The notes under the pieces are model-generated. The model did no database searches. It was not told where the DNA came from and was given only the letters and a program-made list of their open reading frames with translations. From Dirofilaria immitis (Eukaryota; Nematoda; Chromadorea; Rhabditida; Onchocercidae), in assembly GCA_024305405.1 (NCBI GenBank), contig JAKNDB010000018.1, positions 620,001 to 684,000 on the forward strand: a DNA stretch of 64,000 nt, given 5' to 3'. Shown piece by piece: positions 37,281-50,900 of this stretch. Position numbers and translations under genes: made by a program. Position 1 is the stretch's first letter, and every line of letters begins with the position of its first letter.

Positions 37281-37699
37281 TATTTTAGTAATTATTTTTT
37301 TGAATAAAAATTAAAATAGAAGAAATTTTTTAAAGAAATGATATAATCAAAAATATTTTCGAAGGAATAAAATGAAAGAAATAAAAGAAATGAAAAAAAT
37401 TTCTTATAAATCGATAAAATAATTAATAAATTACTAAATAAAATAATAAATAATAATAGAAAAAGTTATGCGAAATTTATTTTCTTTTTTTTTTTCAAAA
37501 ATTTTGATCAATTAATGAGATGATCGGAATAATTACGCATATAAATGATAATAGGAAATGATTAGTTAGTTATTAAGGAAATTAGGAAAATAGCAAAATG
37601 ATAATTTCAAAAATGAGAAGGAGAAAGATTGTAATAAAAATCATTGTTTAAACACTTCAGCCTTTCTTTTGTAGAATATTTTTAAACAAAGCAAATAAA

Positions 37700-38335
37700 T
37701 AAATCAATCAATTTACTGATAACTCATTATTACAGATAATTTTACTAAAATTATCAATATCAACAACTCGTAACACTGATAATTTATTTAAAAAAATTTA
37801 CTAATAATTTCTTAGCATTGATAATTTACTATAATTAATCTACCAGCAATTAACTGATATCACTAATTTAGTTTAATATGATTAACACAAACAATCTGTA
37901 TTATTTAATGTCGAAATTAATTTTCTTAATTACTTGTCCATACTAATAATCTCTTAAAATTAATTAACTGATAACTCATTAACACTGATACACTGATAAT
38001 TTACTACAATTATTTCGCCAATAACTCTATAAATTTGATAATCTATTAAAACAAATTCATTAATAAACTATTAATACTGAGAGTTCACTAAAAAGTAAAT
38101 TATTTTTAACAAATTATCAAATTATCATTAGTAAATTATTTTTGAAATGAATCTATTAACAATGATCGTTTACTGAAATAACTTATCAACAATGATAATC
38201 TTAATTTATTGATAAATCACAACACTGGTAATCTATTAAAAATTTAATTTGCTTATAAAAGATTACAATTAACCTATCGATAACTTGTTGATGTTGATAA
38301 TTTAATAATTACTAATTTAATTATGATTGCTAATT
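37700..38335. repeat. Long degenerate repeat field
   Basis: Text close to AACTCATTAACACTGATAAT, followed by a TTACTAAAATTA-like string, recurs irregularly about a dozen times over 600 bases with heavy divergence. No exon is visible. It probably arose by old tandem amplification. Confidence 0.5.
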
Positions 38336-38839
38336 AATTATGAATATACAGTAATGAGATGCTTATGGAAATGCAAAATATTAGGTAGAAAAAAGACGAA
38401 TATATCATTTAATTGAATTTTAAATTTATATTCAAAATATGAAATAAGCAATAGCAAACTCATATTATATTAATTGATATATTATATTGTATTTAATCAT
38501 TGATTAATGTTAGTAAGAAAAGGATAAGGAAAGAAATGATATTAAATGATCAAAGAAAGAATATTTTCATTGAGAATGGAAATATAATTTGATAAAAAGG
38601 AAGCAGAAGAAATTGAAATTAAGGTTAAGGACAAATGAATAAATCTTATTTTCTTATTAGAAGGACTTTTTTCTCTTGTATTTTTAACTTATTAAAAAGG
38701 AAATGAATTATCGATTATTTAATTAGATGGAATGTTTGTTTACAGGAATGAAATGAAATTTCAGTGATTTAGAAGTTGTTGGTATATTTATATCGATGTG
38801 CTTTTTGAACTGTAATAATTAAAAGATAGCTTTGAAAAG

Positions 38840-39748
38840 AGGAGGAAAAAAAGATAGCGAGAGGGACGAAAAGGAGAAAGAGAGAGAAGAGAGCAGAGAG
38901 AAAGGAGGAAGAAGAATGACAAGAAAAGGTTTGAAAACTAGTTCATAGGGTTCAAAGATCATTGGAAAATTACCGTTCAATATTTATTAATAATAATAAT
39001 ATATATTTATCAAAAAATATAAAAAAATTTTATAAATTTTAATTTATAAAAATTCAACCACTACCAAATTGAATTATAAAAATGAAATTATTGCATATAA
39101 AATGTTGCATTGAAATTTTAATTAAATAAAATTTTAAATTAAATTTCAATAATTGAATATAAAATATTCCTTTTTACTTTTTGTATATTATATTTTGGAT
39201 AGAATATCAAAAAAAAAAAGAAAAATTTCTAAAATAAATTCTTATTTTTGAAATATAATTATATTTCCATTGAATATTTTTCTAAATAAATTAAATAAAT
39301 AATAATTCAATTTCAAATTTTATTAAATTTTAATGGAAAATTTTAAAATATTTAGATATATATATATTTATCAGATATGATTATATTTTAAAATAAAAAA
39401 AAGATAAAGATCAGCAATATTAGAGAAAGGAACAAAAGAAAAATATACATTACATATATCAATTATTTTTCAAATCAAAAATTCGAAAATTTATTTACTA
39501 TTCTAATATGTTCCAATTAGAGATAAAAAAACTTTTTTTTTTAAAAGTAAATATATTAGAGACATATTTTAATTTGAAATCAAAATAAATAATTTTAAAT
39601 TAAAAAAAAGAACAAAAACGAAATCGATAAAAAGGAATGAACTCTCGAAAATGATGATTTATTTCACTGCAAAAGGTCAAATTACGTTGGAAAGAATGCG
39701 CTCATTTTCGTTTCAACGAACAAATAAACAATAATAACAATTTATGTG

Positions 39749-39787
<39 letters not shown>

Positions 39788-39860
39788 AGAGTGAGAGAGA
39801 GAAGGAGAGAGAAAGAGTGAGAAAATGAAAGGATGAGGAGTATGAAGAAATAAATACAAA
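38840..39860. repeat. Two purine-rich GA tracts
   Basis: The plus strand is almost pure purine at 38835-38930 and again at 39750-39835, the latter with about 14 GA dinucleotides. The Ser/Leu-rich open frame opposite is an artefact of the repeat. The sequence between the two is A+T-rich and has no supported gene. Confidence 0.7.
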
Positions 39861-41264
39861 TAAATGCTTTAAATTTTATGAATCGAAGAGAATCGAGAAA
39901 ACGGGGAAAAAAAAGATATTTAAACAAATGGTACGAGAATGATAGGATAATTAAGGACAAGAATGATAGGATAATTAGCGCATCCTGATGAATGCATCCG
40001 TAATTTTTCGTCAAAATTTCCGGTTAAAAACTTGATTTTAACACAATGCAAAATAAAGAAAAAGAAGCAATTATCGGACGAATATTATCAGATATTTCAA
40101 TAGATTTTTGTTATTCATTTAAACATTTTGTTACAAAAGATGAATTGATAAATAAATTTGAACTGAACTGATTGAAAATTTTGAATTGAATTAATTGATA
40201 AAATGGATCGATTATTATGATTCAATTGCAGCAGCAATGATTATGATAAACTGAGGCGATTTAACAGGAACTAAATTAAGATTTGATTGATTTAAATTTT
40301 GATTAATTTATTGATCAAATTAGACAGAAAATTATTGATAAAACTAAATGAAATTGAATAATGCTTAACCGGATTAAGCGGAATTAAATAAAATTTATTT
40401 GAATTAAAACTGATTAACACTAATAGCGAAATGTTGGAATTTTTTTATCATTTATAACAATATTATATTTATTTAATGCTTAGATAAATTAATGAGAGGT
40501 ATTAGAAAGACTTCATTACCATTGAATTATTTATCTCAGTGTTTTTTTTCCTTTGTTTCACTATCATTTAATTTGGTTATTAAATTATTAAAAATTATTT
40601 TCATTAATTAATTAATTATTTAATACTACAATAAAATTAATTAAATGAATTGAGTTTAAATAAATTGCGAAATAAATAGTAATGGAATTAATTAGAAATG
40701 AAATATATAATATAAATAGAAAAGAAAAATCAAAAATTGGAAATAAAATAAAAACAAATTAATGCAAATATAAAATTGTTATTATATTCATTGATCAACT
40801 GATGTAATATTATGATTATTTAAAATAAATATAAATTAATATATAAAAAATTGTTACGAAATATTGAAAATGCTAAAAATAAAAAGCTAAAAGAATACTT
40901 TGTTGTAGACCAAACAGTTAATAAAATAATCAATGAAATTAATTGATAATTCAAAATAAAAAATATAAACTAAAAAAAAAGAGGATAATTTGGAAATGAA
41001 ATAGTGTAAATTAAATATAAATATAAAATTATTTTTCCACTGATTGATTAATTTTTTTTCAGTATAATATTGAAATTAATCAAAATAATATAAATTAACG
41101 CAATATAAAATTAGATTGTATTGGAATTAACTCATAATTGGAAATGAAAAAAATAAACTGAAAGAAAAAAAAGTATAAGAAAACGATATATTGAAAATAC
41201 TAAAAATGAAAGGCCAAAAGAATGCTTTGTCGTAGGCCAAAGAGTAAAGAATAGAGGACAGGAA

Positions 41265-41530
41265 AAAAAATGCTATGGCTGCGAAGCCTCACAATCAACA
41301 AGCCAACAATCAATTGGTTGTGATGAAATGTGAGGTATATCCTGCCGATCAAGAGAAGGAAGAATGATGAAGGATGATTGTTTGGGAGGTGAAATAACAG
41401 GCGTGCGGGGAATTGAAGATGGAAAGAGAGAATGAAGATAGTAGAGGTCCAGATATTATCAATCAGTGCTCATTTATCTTTTGCAAATCTGGAATTTTAA
41501 CAAATCCTGGATTTGCAAAGCTTTAAAATT
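41265..41530. other. GC-rich island with open frames on both strands
   Basis: GC content roughly doubles here relative to the flanks. On the plus strand an ATG opens MAAKPHNQQANNQLVVMKCE, followed by GTATAT, and a later frame gives KMERENEDSRGPDIINQ. On the minus strand one frame reads TPVISPPKQSSFIILPSLD then DCWLVDCEASQP and stops. Both look coding-like and I cannot decide between them. It could be an exon of an unseen gene, a pseudogene or an inserted fragment. No family is recognised. Confidence 0.35.
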
Positions 41531-42265
41531 GGGATGTGTGATAGGAAGCAAAAGGTCGGGCTATGGAAGTGAAAAAAGTTTGGGAAATTAAAATGTTAGC
41601 TAACTAAAGCATTTGTAGCATTTATATATATGTATTGAATTTGGCTTCAAGAATCATTAATTTACTACATAGCTAACTAATCGCACTTCTAATATTTATG
41701 TTTTAAATTGAGTTTAACCTCCGGACTACACATAATTTTGATTTTATGATTATTAAGCTCAAATTTCTAAACAACTAGTTATTGTACTCACAACATTTAT
41801 AATTTATAATTGAATTTGACCTTTAAACTATTAATAAAATTGAACTGCTAAAAAGAATACATAGAGAAATATAACAATTAATAAATTTAATTAAATGATG
41901 AATAATAATTAATCTATTACATCATTATTCTACTTTTTTAGATTACATATTTTTATTTCATGTAATTTTCCATCAATTCAATTGATAGCTATCTCATTGA
42001 TATGATACTAATTATAACATATTTCATATTAATTATAATGAGAAAAAGGAAAAATGTAAAAATAAATAAATAATAATTAGTAAAATAATTAATATTAATT
42101 TATAAAAAAGAAGTAAAATGGTTTACAAGAACGGTTGGACTTATCGATAAACAAAAAAAAAAAAAAGAAATTAAAGACATTGATAAAATCAAAATATTTG
42201 ATGATATAAATGAGATGAGATAAAGAATCGTATATGAAAATACGTAATATTTATCAGACAAATGA

Positions 42266-42667
42266 ATCACTTATCCAAATTCAAATCTTAGTACAAAGAT
42301 CCTTTGTTCTCTCATCTTTCCATCTGTTGCTAATAAAGCTTATATGGAATGTTTAAAATGTTTGAAATTTATACCACTGTCTGAAATGTTGCAAAACTAA
42401 CGCCTATGCGCATTGTTTGATATATTGTAAATATTATTTATCTCTTGTTCTATTTAACTTTTCATATAAGTATCTTGGAAATGATCCATATAACGAACTT
42501 CTAGATATATTTGGACTTTCAACAATACATTTAGCTACTATCGGTGCTAGTAGTGCTTGCTTACAAGTTTAACTGATAATTTCCCTATTCTTAAAACGAC
42601 ATTCAAATTATTGATTGTATTATCGATATTCACTAATTGTTTTGTGTATCGCAGTTGCGACAAATGA
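42266..42667 (+). pseudogene. Broken membrane-protein gene, faintly ARV1-like
   Basis: Three plus-strand frames succeed one another with coding-like codon use. The first runs 42266-42400 (TKILCSLIFPSVANKAYMEC then LKCLKFIPLSEMLQ). The second runs to 42572 (TNAYAHCLIYCKYYLSLVLF then DPYNELLDIFGLSTIHLATI). The third runs to 42667 (SLTDNFPILKTTFKLLIVL then SIFTNCFVYRS). The frame changes fall at an AAAA run (42393-42396) and at a CAAG (42564-42567). Hydrophobic segments, the YMEC...NAYAHCLIY pairing and the KLLIVLSIFTNCF end recall ARV1 sterol-transport proteins (YIE, AYRH, KLIKVFVLTSN-like), but the zinc-ribbon cysteines are incomplete. It could be a pseudogene or a gene with base-call errors. 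The minus-strand frame opposite is taken to be a shadow. Confidence 0.3.
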
Positions 42668-43539
42668 AGTCTGTCGTAACAAAACTTTGTTACAAAGAAC
42701 TTCGTCTCTAAACAATTTCTAATCATACGAAAACTAGATTCCAAGACATATGTTATCAGGAATTCCTATATCAGATAATATTATCAGTGATAATAATCAG
42801 ATAGAAAGATTTACAATTTACGAAAAACATTCATTGATCATGTGATCAATTTGTGAATCCTTGAAACTTTTTAATTAGATCTCATCGATTGAAATTTTAC
42901 CAATTTTTATCAATTATAAGAGATATGAAATGATACATACAAAACAATATAAGCATAGAAATTTAAAAGCTTTCTTCTTCTCTATTTTTTAAAAAATTTC
43001 TAATTTATATGGACTTTGAATGACGTGAAATATGTTTTCGAAATTTGTTCATCTAATAAAAATTAAATGTGAATTTAATTCTTTCATCTTTTTTGTTGTC
43101 GTATATGGTGGGTTAATGCTACTAAGTCAAGAATTTTCTTTTTATCTTTTACCTAATCAATTGATAATTTCTTTTTTTTTTGCATTGTACAATTCATTTT
43201 TCAATAATATACCAAACATATTCTCAAATCATTTCAATCATATTAAGAAAAATAGAGCTTTACTATATCACGAAATGAGTTATCAATCATGAAGAAAAAA
43301 TGAAATCTTTATGAACAGTTATACTGATTTACCTCTAATTGTATAATTTAGCACTTCTACTCACATTTACAAAGTCATTGATTAGCCAATTTTAGGTTAA
43401 TCAATGGTAGCATCTCAAACTTGGATAATTAAATCTTTACTGTGATAAATTTAATAATACACTAACAGATGCAGTGTTTACAATATCAATAATATAAATT
43501 TAATGACATCAATAACACAATTTTAATGACGATATCATC

Positions 43540-43760
43540 GCTCGAAGGAAAAGGGAGATCAAATAATGCCCGATATGACCATCCAACTTGATCTCGTTCA
43601 AGTACATCTTTTATAATGACTTTGATGCTCACGATTCTCTCTTTCTGCGTAGGTGGTGGATTCTGATGTAGTTCTGCGACTACGAGAAATAGTGTATTTG
43701 TTAGCGCGTAGGAATGGAGCTTTTTTAGAGCTTATTGACATAATGGGCGGACAATTTTAG
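43540..43760. other. GC-rich island with conflicting coding signals
   Basis: On the plus strand, after a pyrimidine-rich stretch ending CTGCGTAG (43652), the frame reads VVDSDVVLRLREIVYLLARR then NGAFLELIDIMGGQF and a TAG, which looks like a terminal exon. On the minus strand an ATG at 43741 opens MSISSKKAPFLRANKYTISR and runs 47 codons to a TGA at 43598; shifting by one base at the AAAA run nearby would extend it through DVLERDQVGWSYRALFDL. The two cannot both be genes. I slightly favour the plus-strand exon because of its acceptor, but with little confidence. Confidence 0.3.
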
Positions 43761-44693
43761 CTTACATTTTATATTACACGTATATCCCGCACATACAACA
43801 TATACACAGCAATATTAAATCCTGAACGGGATAATTGCTTATTCTTTGGTTCTCCTGGTAATTTCAAGACAAGAGATTGATTAGCATGTATTAATCATTG
43901 TTTAGTTTGGTACATTGAAACTCATTCTAATCGTTAGCTATCAAAATAATCAATCATTACAAATTAATTTCGTTACGACAATTTTTTGAGATAATACAAA
44001 TTTGGGAAAATGTGAAGTGAAAAAATGAGCAAGACTGGGCAAAATAGAGTGTATTATAATCAATAGTATTTATGATTATATCTGAAATCAATAGACTTAT
44101 TTAAAATTTAATCAATTTTCAAAATCTTTTAAGCATTGGATCATTACTCAAAATATGCATGCTGTTTGTTTTGAAATTTCCGTAGTTTGTGTATTTTTAT
44201 TTTAAATTATTCTTTGACAATTTCATTTCAAAATTATATCTTTTTCTTTAGGAATAAGAAATTTTTGCAAAACAGCCATAAATGTTCAATAATTAAACAG
44301 ATAGCTGCTCTGTATAAATAAAAAATAAATGAACAAAGTGTAGTAAATTAATTAAATTTGAATATCAAATAAGTGAACTTATTTAAGTAAAAATTTTTGA
44401 TTTAAAAAAAAATCTTTTTAAGATAAAAAATATTCATATTTATTATATCTTAAAAGATTTATTACTTCAAAGAATATTTTACTATCATCATTTTCTCATT
44501 TATTTTTTTGTTTTCATATAAATTTTACTACACACGACGGAAATGATAAAATTAAAAAGTTGGAAAATTAAATTTCGAGAAATCGACGCTATAATATAAT
44601 TCGAGCGAAAAAAAGCAAATAATTGCTTAATTAAAATATTGGAAATAATAGCGAACAGAAAATTTTTTCTTCAACAAAATTTCGATAAAAATT

Positions 44694-44722
44694 CCTGCTG
44701 CTGCTGTTGCTGCTGTTGCTGC
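44694..44722. repeat. Short GCT/GTT trinucleotide repeat
   Basis: About nine triplets of GCT and GTT (CAG and CAA on the minus strand). It could encode glutamine on the minus strand, but no exon surrounds it; it lies 0.2 kb beyond the stop of the Kazal gene. Confidence 0.6.
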
Positions 44723-44935
44723 GAAATATTTTTAGAATATAAAATTAAAGCAAACATTTATTTGCAAAATAAAACAAAAAAAAAAAAATTCAAGCAATGA
44801 TAGATAAATAAAATAAATCAATTTTCATCAAACAATTTTAATAATTGAAAGTAAAAATGTTGAAATGAACATTTCCATTAATTTGATGAATTGCTAATCG
44901 ATCATTTGAGTTAAAAAAAAAAAAAAATAAATTCA

Positions 44936-47900
44936 TCACAATAACATCGTTACAGTTGATGTATCATTACGGTGTGTGATGTTTAAAAATTCCGATTCTA
45001 TATTTCGTTGACATTTAGCCAATATTAGTGTTACATTATTTCTAAAATTCATTAAACAATAAGTACATCGTTGATTATTAATAATGATTTATTTAAGCAA
45101 CACAAAACTTGAAGATTTTAAATTTAATAATACAATAAAATTTTATATTAAATAAACTAACGTTTTTCTAGAAAACATTTTTTGCATCAAAATAGCATCG
45201 ATTAGGATACATTGTTCCATATTGATCACATATTGGTTGCCAGGTATTGTTACAATGAATATCAATGGTGCAGCATTCACCGGAAATTTTTTAACAAAAG
45301 TTTTTTCATTTTTTACGAAACGAAATGAATATAATTCTAGTGTATTATGTTTGAATAATTGATACATAAATACTATAATTTATATTCTAAACATAACATA
45401 TTTACCAATATGCTAACTATTATATGCTTTTGTAGTAAAAAAAAAAAATGATTGATATTAGTCGTAACTTGTACTTTTTCTACTTAAATAGAAAATAGGT
45501 AATAATAGATCTATGAAGATTGTAATTTATATTTTACACACAAATAATGTATTTTTTTAAGTGATAATAAATTTTTTTGCACTTAAATAAAAAATACTTA
45601 ATAATTGATGTACGAGTACTGTAATACGTATTTTATACGCAAATAACGTTTCTTTTTTACGTATAAAATACACTGTTAAAGGCGTTATACGTGAATAATT
45701 ATTACCATAATAAGCTATTTTAATTATTTTATCTTGTGTACGATTCATTATACATTCCTTATGTCGAAAAGCACACAAATCATGATGTGTTATAGCATCA
45801 GTATCACAAATTGGTCCACTATTAATGCAATTTTCGTGATGTAAAATTGTACAACATTCACCCATATATGCTACTTGAAGTGTACGATTATTTCGACGAT
45901 GCGATTCACATTGTGCCAATCTACAATTAAAAAAAAAGATTAGTTAAAAGTTGTTCAAGCATTTCAATTTTTAATATGAATTTGCAAGACTGTCCGTTCG
46001 TTTGTTTCCAATGGTAGTAGATCAAGTTGCAAGTGAATGGTAGCATCCGCCCCTAACATTTTTTTGGTATTTCGCTGTTTCCAGCAGCGACAATGTATAT
46101 CGGTGAAGGCGGACTGCGATTCCGAGATAAAAATATTCGAAATATAATCAATATTATATGAAATTCAAATTTTCAATTAGACAGTTATAAAATTAAACCT
46201 TAAGATAAACAACTAAAAAAAAAACTTTCATTATTTAGCATAATATGATAAATATGCGGAAAATTCGACCTTTAATATATATTTATTTATAATAATTTGA
46301 TTCGTCGTCATTTTTACAGTTCTAACAAATCAGAGAACAGAATCAGAATGATTTTTAATTTTATAATTTAAATAAACCAGAATAAGTTAAAGTTATACCT
46401 AAATTTGCACCAACTGTCATGAGTTGTTTGTGTATTATCACAAATTGACATTTGAGATTGTTCATGTTGACAATTATCCACGCAACATTCATCCCAATAT
46501 TGAATTGTTAGATTCGTTCTGAAACGTTTCCATGAAAGGCATGCCATTCGTTCATATTCACATATATTATTATGTGTATGACCTTCGCTATCACAAATTG
46601 GTGATAAATTATCATTATTATCACATTTTGCAGTAATTTCTTCACAACATACTCCTAAAAATTCGTTAAAATATTAAAATTAAATTTTTTTGTAACTTCT
46701 ACATTGAAATTATACTCTTAAAATTGTACTTATAGAATGTTAATTGATGAATATTAATTACTAAATTTTAAAATATTTGTAAGATATAATAGTATTATAT
46801 TAAATTTTACATTCCAAATATTTTCTGATAAAAAAAAGAAAATTTTTAGGAAATTATAAATAGTATTATTGACAAAATATTTGAGAAATTTATTTTTCTT
46901 TTATATTTTTTTGAATTTTTCAAGAAATTATTGATAATTAAATCAATTTAATTCTTATAAGATAAAATAGCAAAGACCTATATAATCAAGTTCCAGTTTT
47001 GGTTCCTCATTTGTCATTGAATTCCATTGATTATATTGTTTGTTAAGCCCACAAATTATACTGTTCAATTCACATTCATTTGAATATGTTATGCCTATTA
47101 AATAATTTATTAATGATATAATTAATTGTTATAAAAAACAGTTTTATCATTTTTTGTTATCAAATGAAAAATCAATATTTCCTATCTTTCAATATTATAT
47201 ATTAAAAATTATGAAATTATTATCTTTTATTCGTATTTTCATTCAATTCATAAAAGAAAATATTATTTTTATTTTATAATATTTTGAAAATTTGTTTTTT
47301 CTTTTTCTTTTCTTTCCTTTCGTTCATAAAATATAATTTGATTGATAAAAATGTTAAATAACCATTTGAAGCGCAAACAGGTTGATAATCATTTGGCTTG
47401 CATTTCATATTACATTCATCATTAGGACATGCAGACATGCTAACAATACTTAATGGTTGATTATCACGTCTTATAGCAATACAATTTTGTACGCTGAATA
47501 TGCATAAATTCTGAAAAATAATAGTTAAAATTTAAAATATTATAATTTAGCAAATTGTAGAAAAGAATGAATTATTGATTTAAAATTCAAATTAATTTTA
47601 TAATTAACTTACTAAATAAGTAACATTATAATTATCGCATACAGGTGCCCAATATTGTTCACATCGATTTATACAACATTCGCCGTTATATGCAATCAGT
47701 AATGCCCTAAAAATAATTTTACAAATATAATTAAGTAAAATTATAACATTTCAAATATTCAATTAATTAAGTTATCAAATATTAAATTTTAATTGGAAAA
47801 TTTTGCAACTATTTATTTGTATATCATTAAATTATAGAAGTAAAAATGTTAACAAATTAACAGATAAATTAAATATGTTATCATGGAAATGAAGATATAA

Positions 47901-50900
47901 TTGTTATGGAAAATATTTTTGTGTAAAGTATGAAGAAAATGACATGAAAATTTGTTTTTGTTTTTTTTCTATCATTTAAAATTTTGCTCTATTTAATTTT
48001 TGTTTTTTATTTTTATTTTTTTAAATGAAATGATAAAAATGATAAGAATGAATAAACAAACTTATTATGACATCGTGCTTTATTAAAACGACATCGATTA
48101 ACATATGTAATTCCATCGGTACCACAAATTGGTTCATAATGCTTATCACATTCAATGATATTATTACATTTCATTGCTTCATTTATATCTAAAACTTTTT
48201 CGTTTTAATTAATCTTAATTTGATAGCAATTGATAATTATTAAATTTAAAATTTTCATAAAAATATCATATAGTTATGATATTAAATTACTTTATGAAAA
48301 TATATAAAATATTCCATACATCACTTTGATTAATCTTTGATATATTAATTATTATTAATACCTTGATGTGATTTTTCAACTTCTTTGGTAGATGCAGTAG
48401 AAGAACAACTACCATTTTCATTTATCAATGTTATCCTAAGATGTTTGATTTTTTCTGCTCGACATTTATGCATCTTAAAAATATTTATATATTGAAATTT
48501 CTTAAAATTTCAAGCATAAATTACGAGTAATTATTGGAAAAAAAAATTCGGCAATCATTTCTTTTCTTAGAAATAATTTTATATAATTTTATTGAATTGA
48601 AGTAAAAAATTTGTAAATTCTCATCAATTTATTTTTAGAATTACACAAAATTTCTTTCTTCGAATGCAAAAGTTGCTATTATTTTTAATTATTTCTATTC
48701 GAATAAATTAACAAATTATCGCAAAAACCTCAAAATGACAACGACTTCGATGTGTGACATTATGCGAATCGCAAACCGGTCCTTCTAATTTCAATTGTCC
48801 CTTGTCATCATTATCAAGAAGTTGCTCGCATGTATCTTCAGTTGGACAACATCGACCCATCTGTAAAATTTCGCATGCGCTTACTTTTTTTTCAATTAAA
48901 TCGTCAGCGAATTAAAACACATTATTCAAAAAATTAATAATCATTTGATAAATTAATAATTATTCAGGATTTAGCTATTCGAAAAAATCAATAATACTTA
49001 AAAACTTTTTAATTGCTCGAAATTTTTATCATTGCCAAGATTTTAATTAATTATCATTAATTACAGATATTTTCGTACAAATTCACTAATTGTATTCATT
49101 CGTGTATTTTTTATATAATTGCATAAATTTTGATTAAAATTTGAAATTTGCTTATTTTTCAATTTTTCATTTAAATCGTATCACTAATTGATTGATTCAT
49201 TTGATAATTATTGATCAACACTAATTATAAATGATAAAATTTTAACATTCTTTTTTGTTATTAATTACATCTTAATCTATCATAAATTGTTAGAAAAAAA
49301 AAGTTAAACAAAATTTGCTAATAAATTATATATTTTATTTCAAAAACAACAAAAAAAAAAAAGAAAAAAGAGATGAAAAAAAAATAAAATTAACATATGC
49401 AGCAGTAATATTGTAACCAAATTTTCGTTCATAAATACATCGTAATAATTCAAATTCACATTTTCTCTTTGTTTGTCCAGCTTGATCACATACAAAATTA
49501 GAATCCAATTCATCCTCTCCAATTGTCTTATTACAATTTGATATGAAACAATCTCGACATTCACCTACATTATATATATACATACCACATATATTCGAAA
49601 AATATTCATTTTTATAGTATTTAAAAATAAATATCAATTAGGATAAGTTCGATATTTACAACAGTATAAAAGTTGTTGTAAATATCGGTTTTTTTTTCGT
49701 TAATAATTAATTATTTTTTAGAAAGTAAAAGAATTAATTAATACTAATATTAAGTAAAGAATTAATTAATTATTAATATTAATTAAAATATATTACATAT
49801 ATTTCATTTTGCATACAATTGTTTTCATGTATATTTATTGTAAAAATTATTGAAATTGTGTCAATTATTTGTTTAGAGAAAGATTATATTTAATTAAAAT
49901 AACCATAATATAGTTGTTCCAAACTTTGATCTCGACATTTCGCATTTAAAAATAAGCATCGATTAGGATAAGTTACAAAGGTTGTTGTACATATCGGCTC
50001 ATATGTAAGATTCTTAGGACATTGACGATAACAACGACGCGATGATACAGAAACTAAATGTGAAGAATCATAAAACGTAAAATTTCCGAGCAAAAAAAAT
50101 GATACAAAATTACAAAATACTTCTTATTATTCAAATTTCTTTTTCTAACTTTTTAATACAATGATTAGAGTAATATTGAAAAGATTTCGAATTTGACCTT
50201 TCTTGACTTCATTTTTTGAGTATTGGTAAAGCATAATTTCGGATCGGCCATGGATAAGTGTTGTCCACGTCGTATAGCGATACATTGTGCTCGTAAAAGG
50301 TACATTGATTTCTGTAAATAAATGAATGATAGAACTTGATTTAGGAACCATTTTAATATATATAAAAAAAAAAGTTTATTATTTAAAATTACTAACCGAT
50401 GCCAACGACCATTACTATCGCATACAGGTCGTCGCATGCCATTGCAACTTTCGGACTTTGGACATTCAATTTGTTTCTAAATGCAAAATTTAATGTTTGG
50501 ACCATAAATTTCAAATTGATCTTAAATGTTTATTTAATGAAATTGATAGCCAATATTTTTCAATCATAATAATTGAAATATAGATATTCAAATTAATCAA
50601 TTTATTATAATTATATTATTGTAAACGCTCTTTCAATAATTCTTAAAATTAAAGTAATTAAATTAAATAAATGAGAAAAAAATAATAAATCATACAATCA
50701 TCATAGGCACTTCATTTTCTTCATTGATTAATGTTTGATTGCATGCCATCAAAGTATACAAGAAAGATGCACTATTTTCATCCTTGAAAATTTAAATCAT
50801 TTTAAATCTGATAAATTTTGATTTACAAATAATCATTTAATCATTATAATCATAATCATAAATTAGTAATTTGATATAAAGTAATTTTTGATAATTTTTT

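Noticed and set aside
39742..40014. Ser/Leu-rich minus-strand frame of 90 codons
   Set aside because: Runs across the GA repeat; no other support.
42547..42744. 65-codon minus-strand frame
   Set aside because: Opposite plus-strand text with stronger coding character; no splice signals.
46046..46112. Structured RNA from the nested hairpins TCCGCC/GGCGGA and TCGCTG/CAGCGA
   Set aside because: The segment is an open coding-like frame on the minus strand; pairing may be incidental, and no known RNA family was recognised.
50145..50437. Frame reading through two Kazal exons without splicing
   Set aside because: The other frame gives an in-phase Kazal module (NGRWHRNQCTF) with both neighbours.
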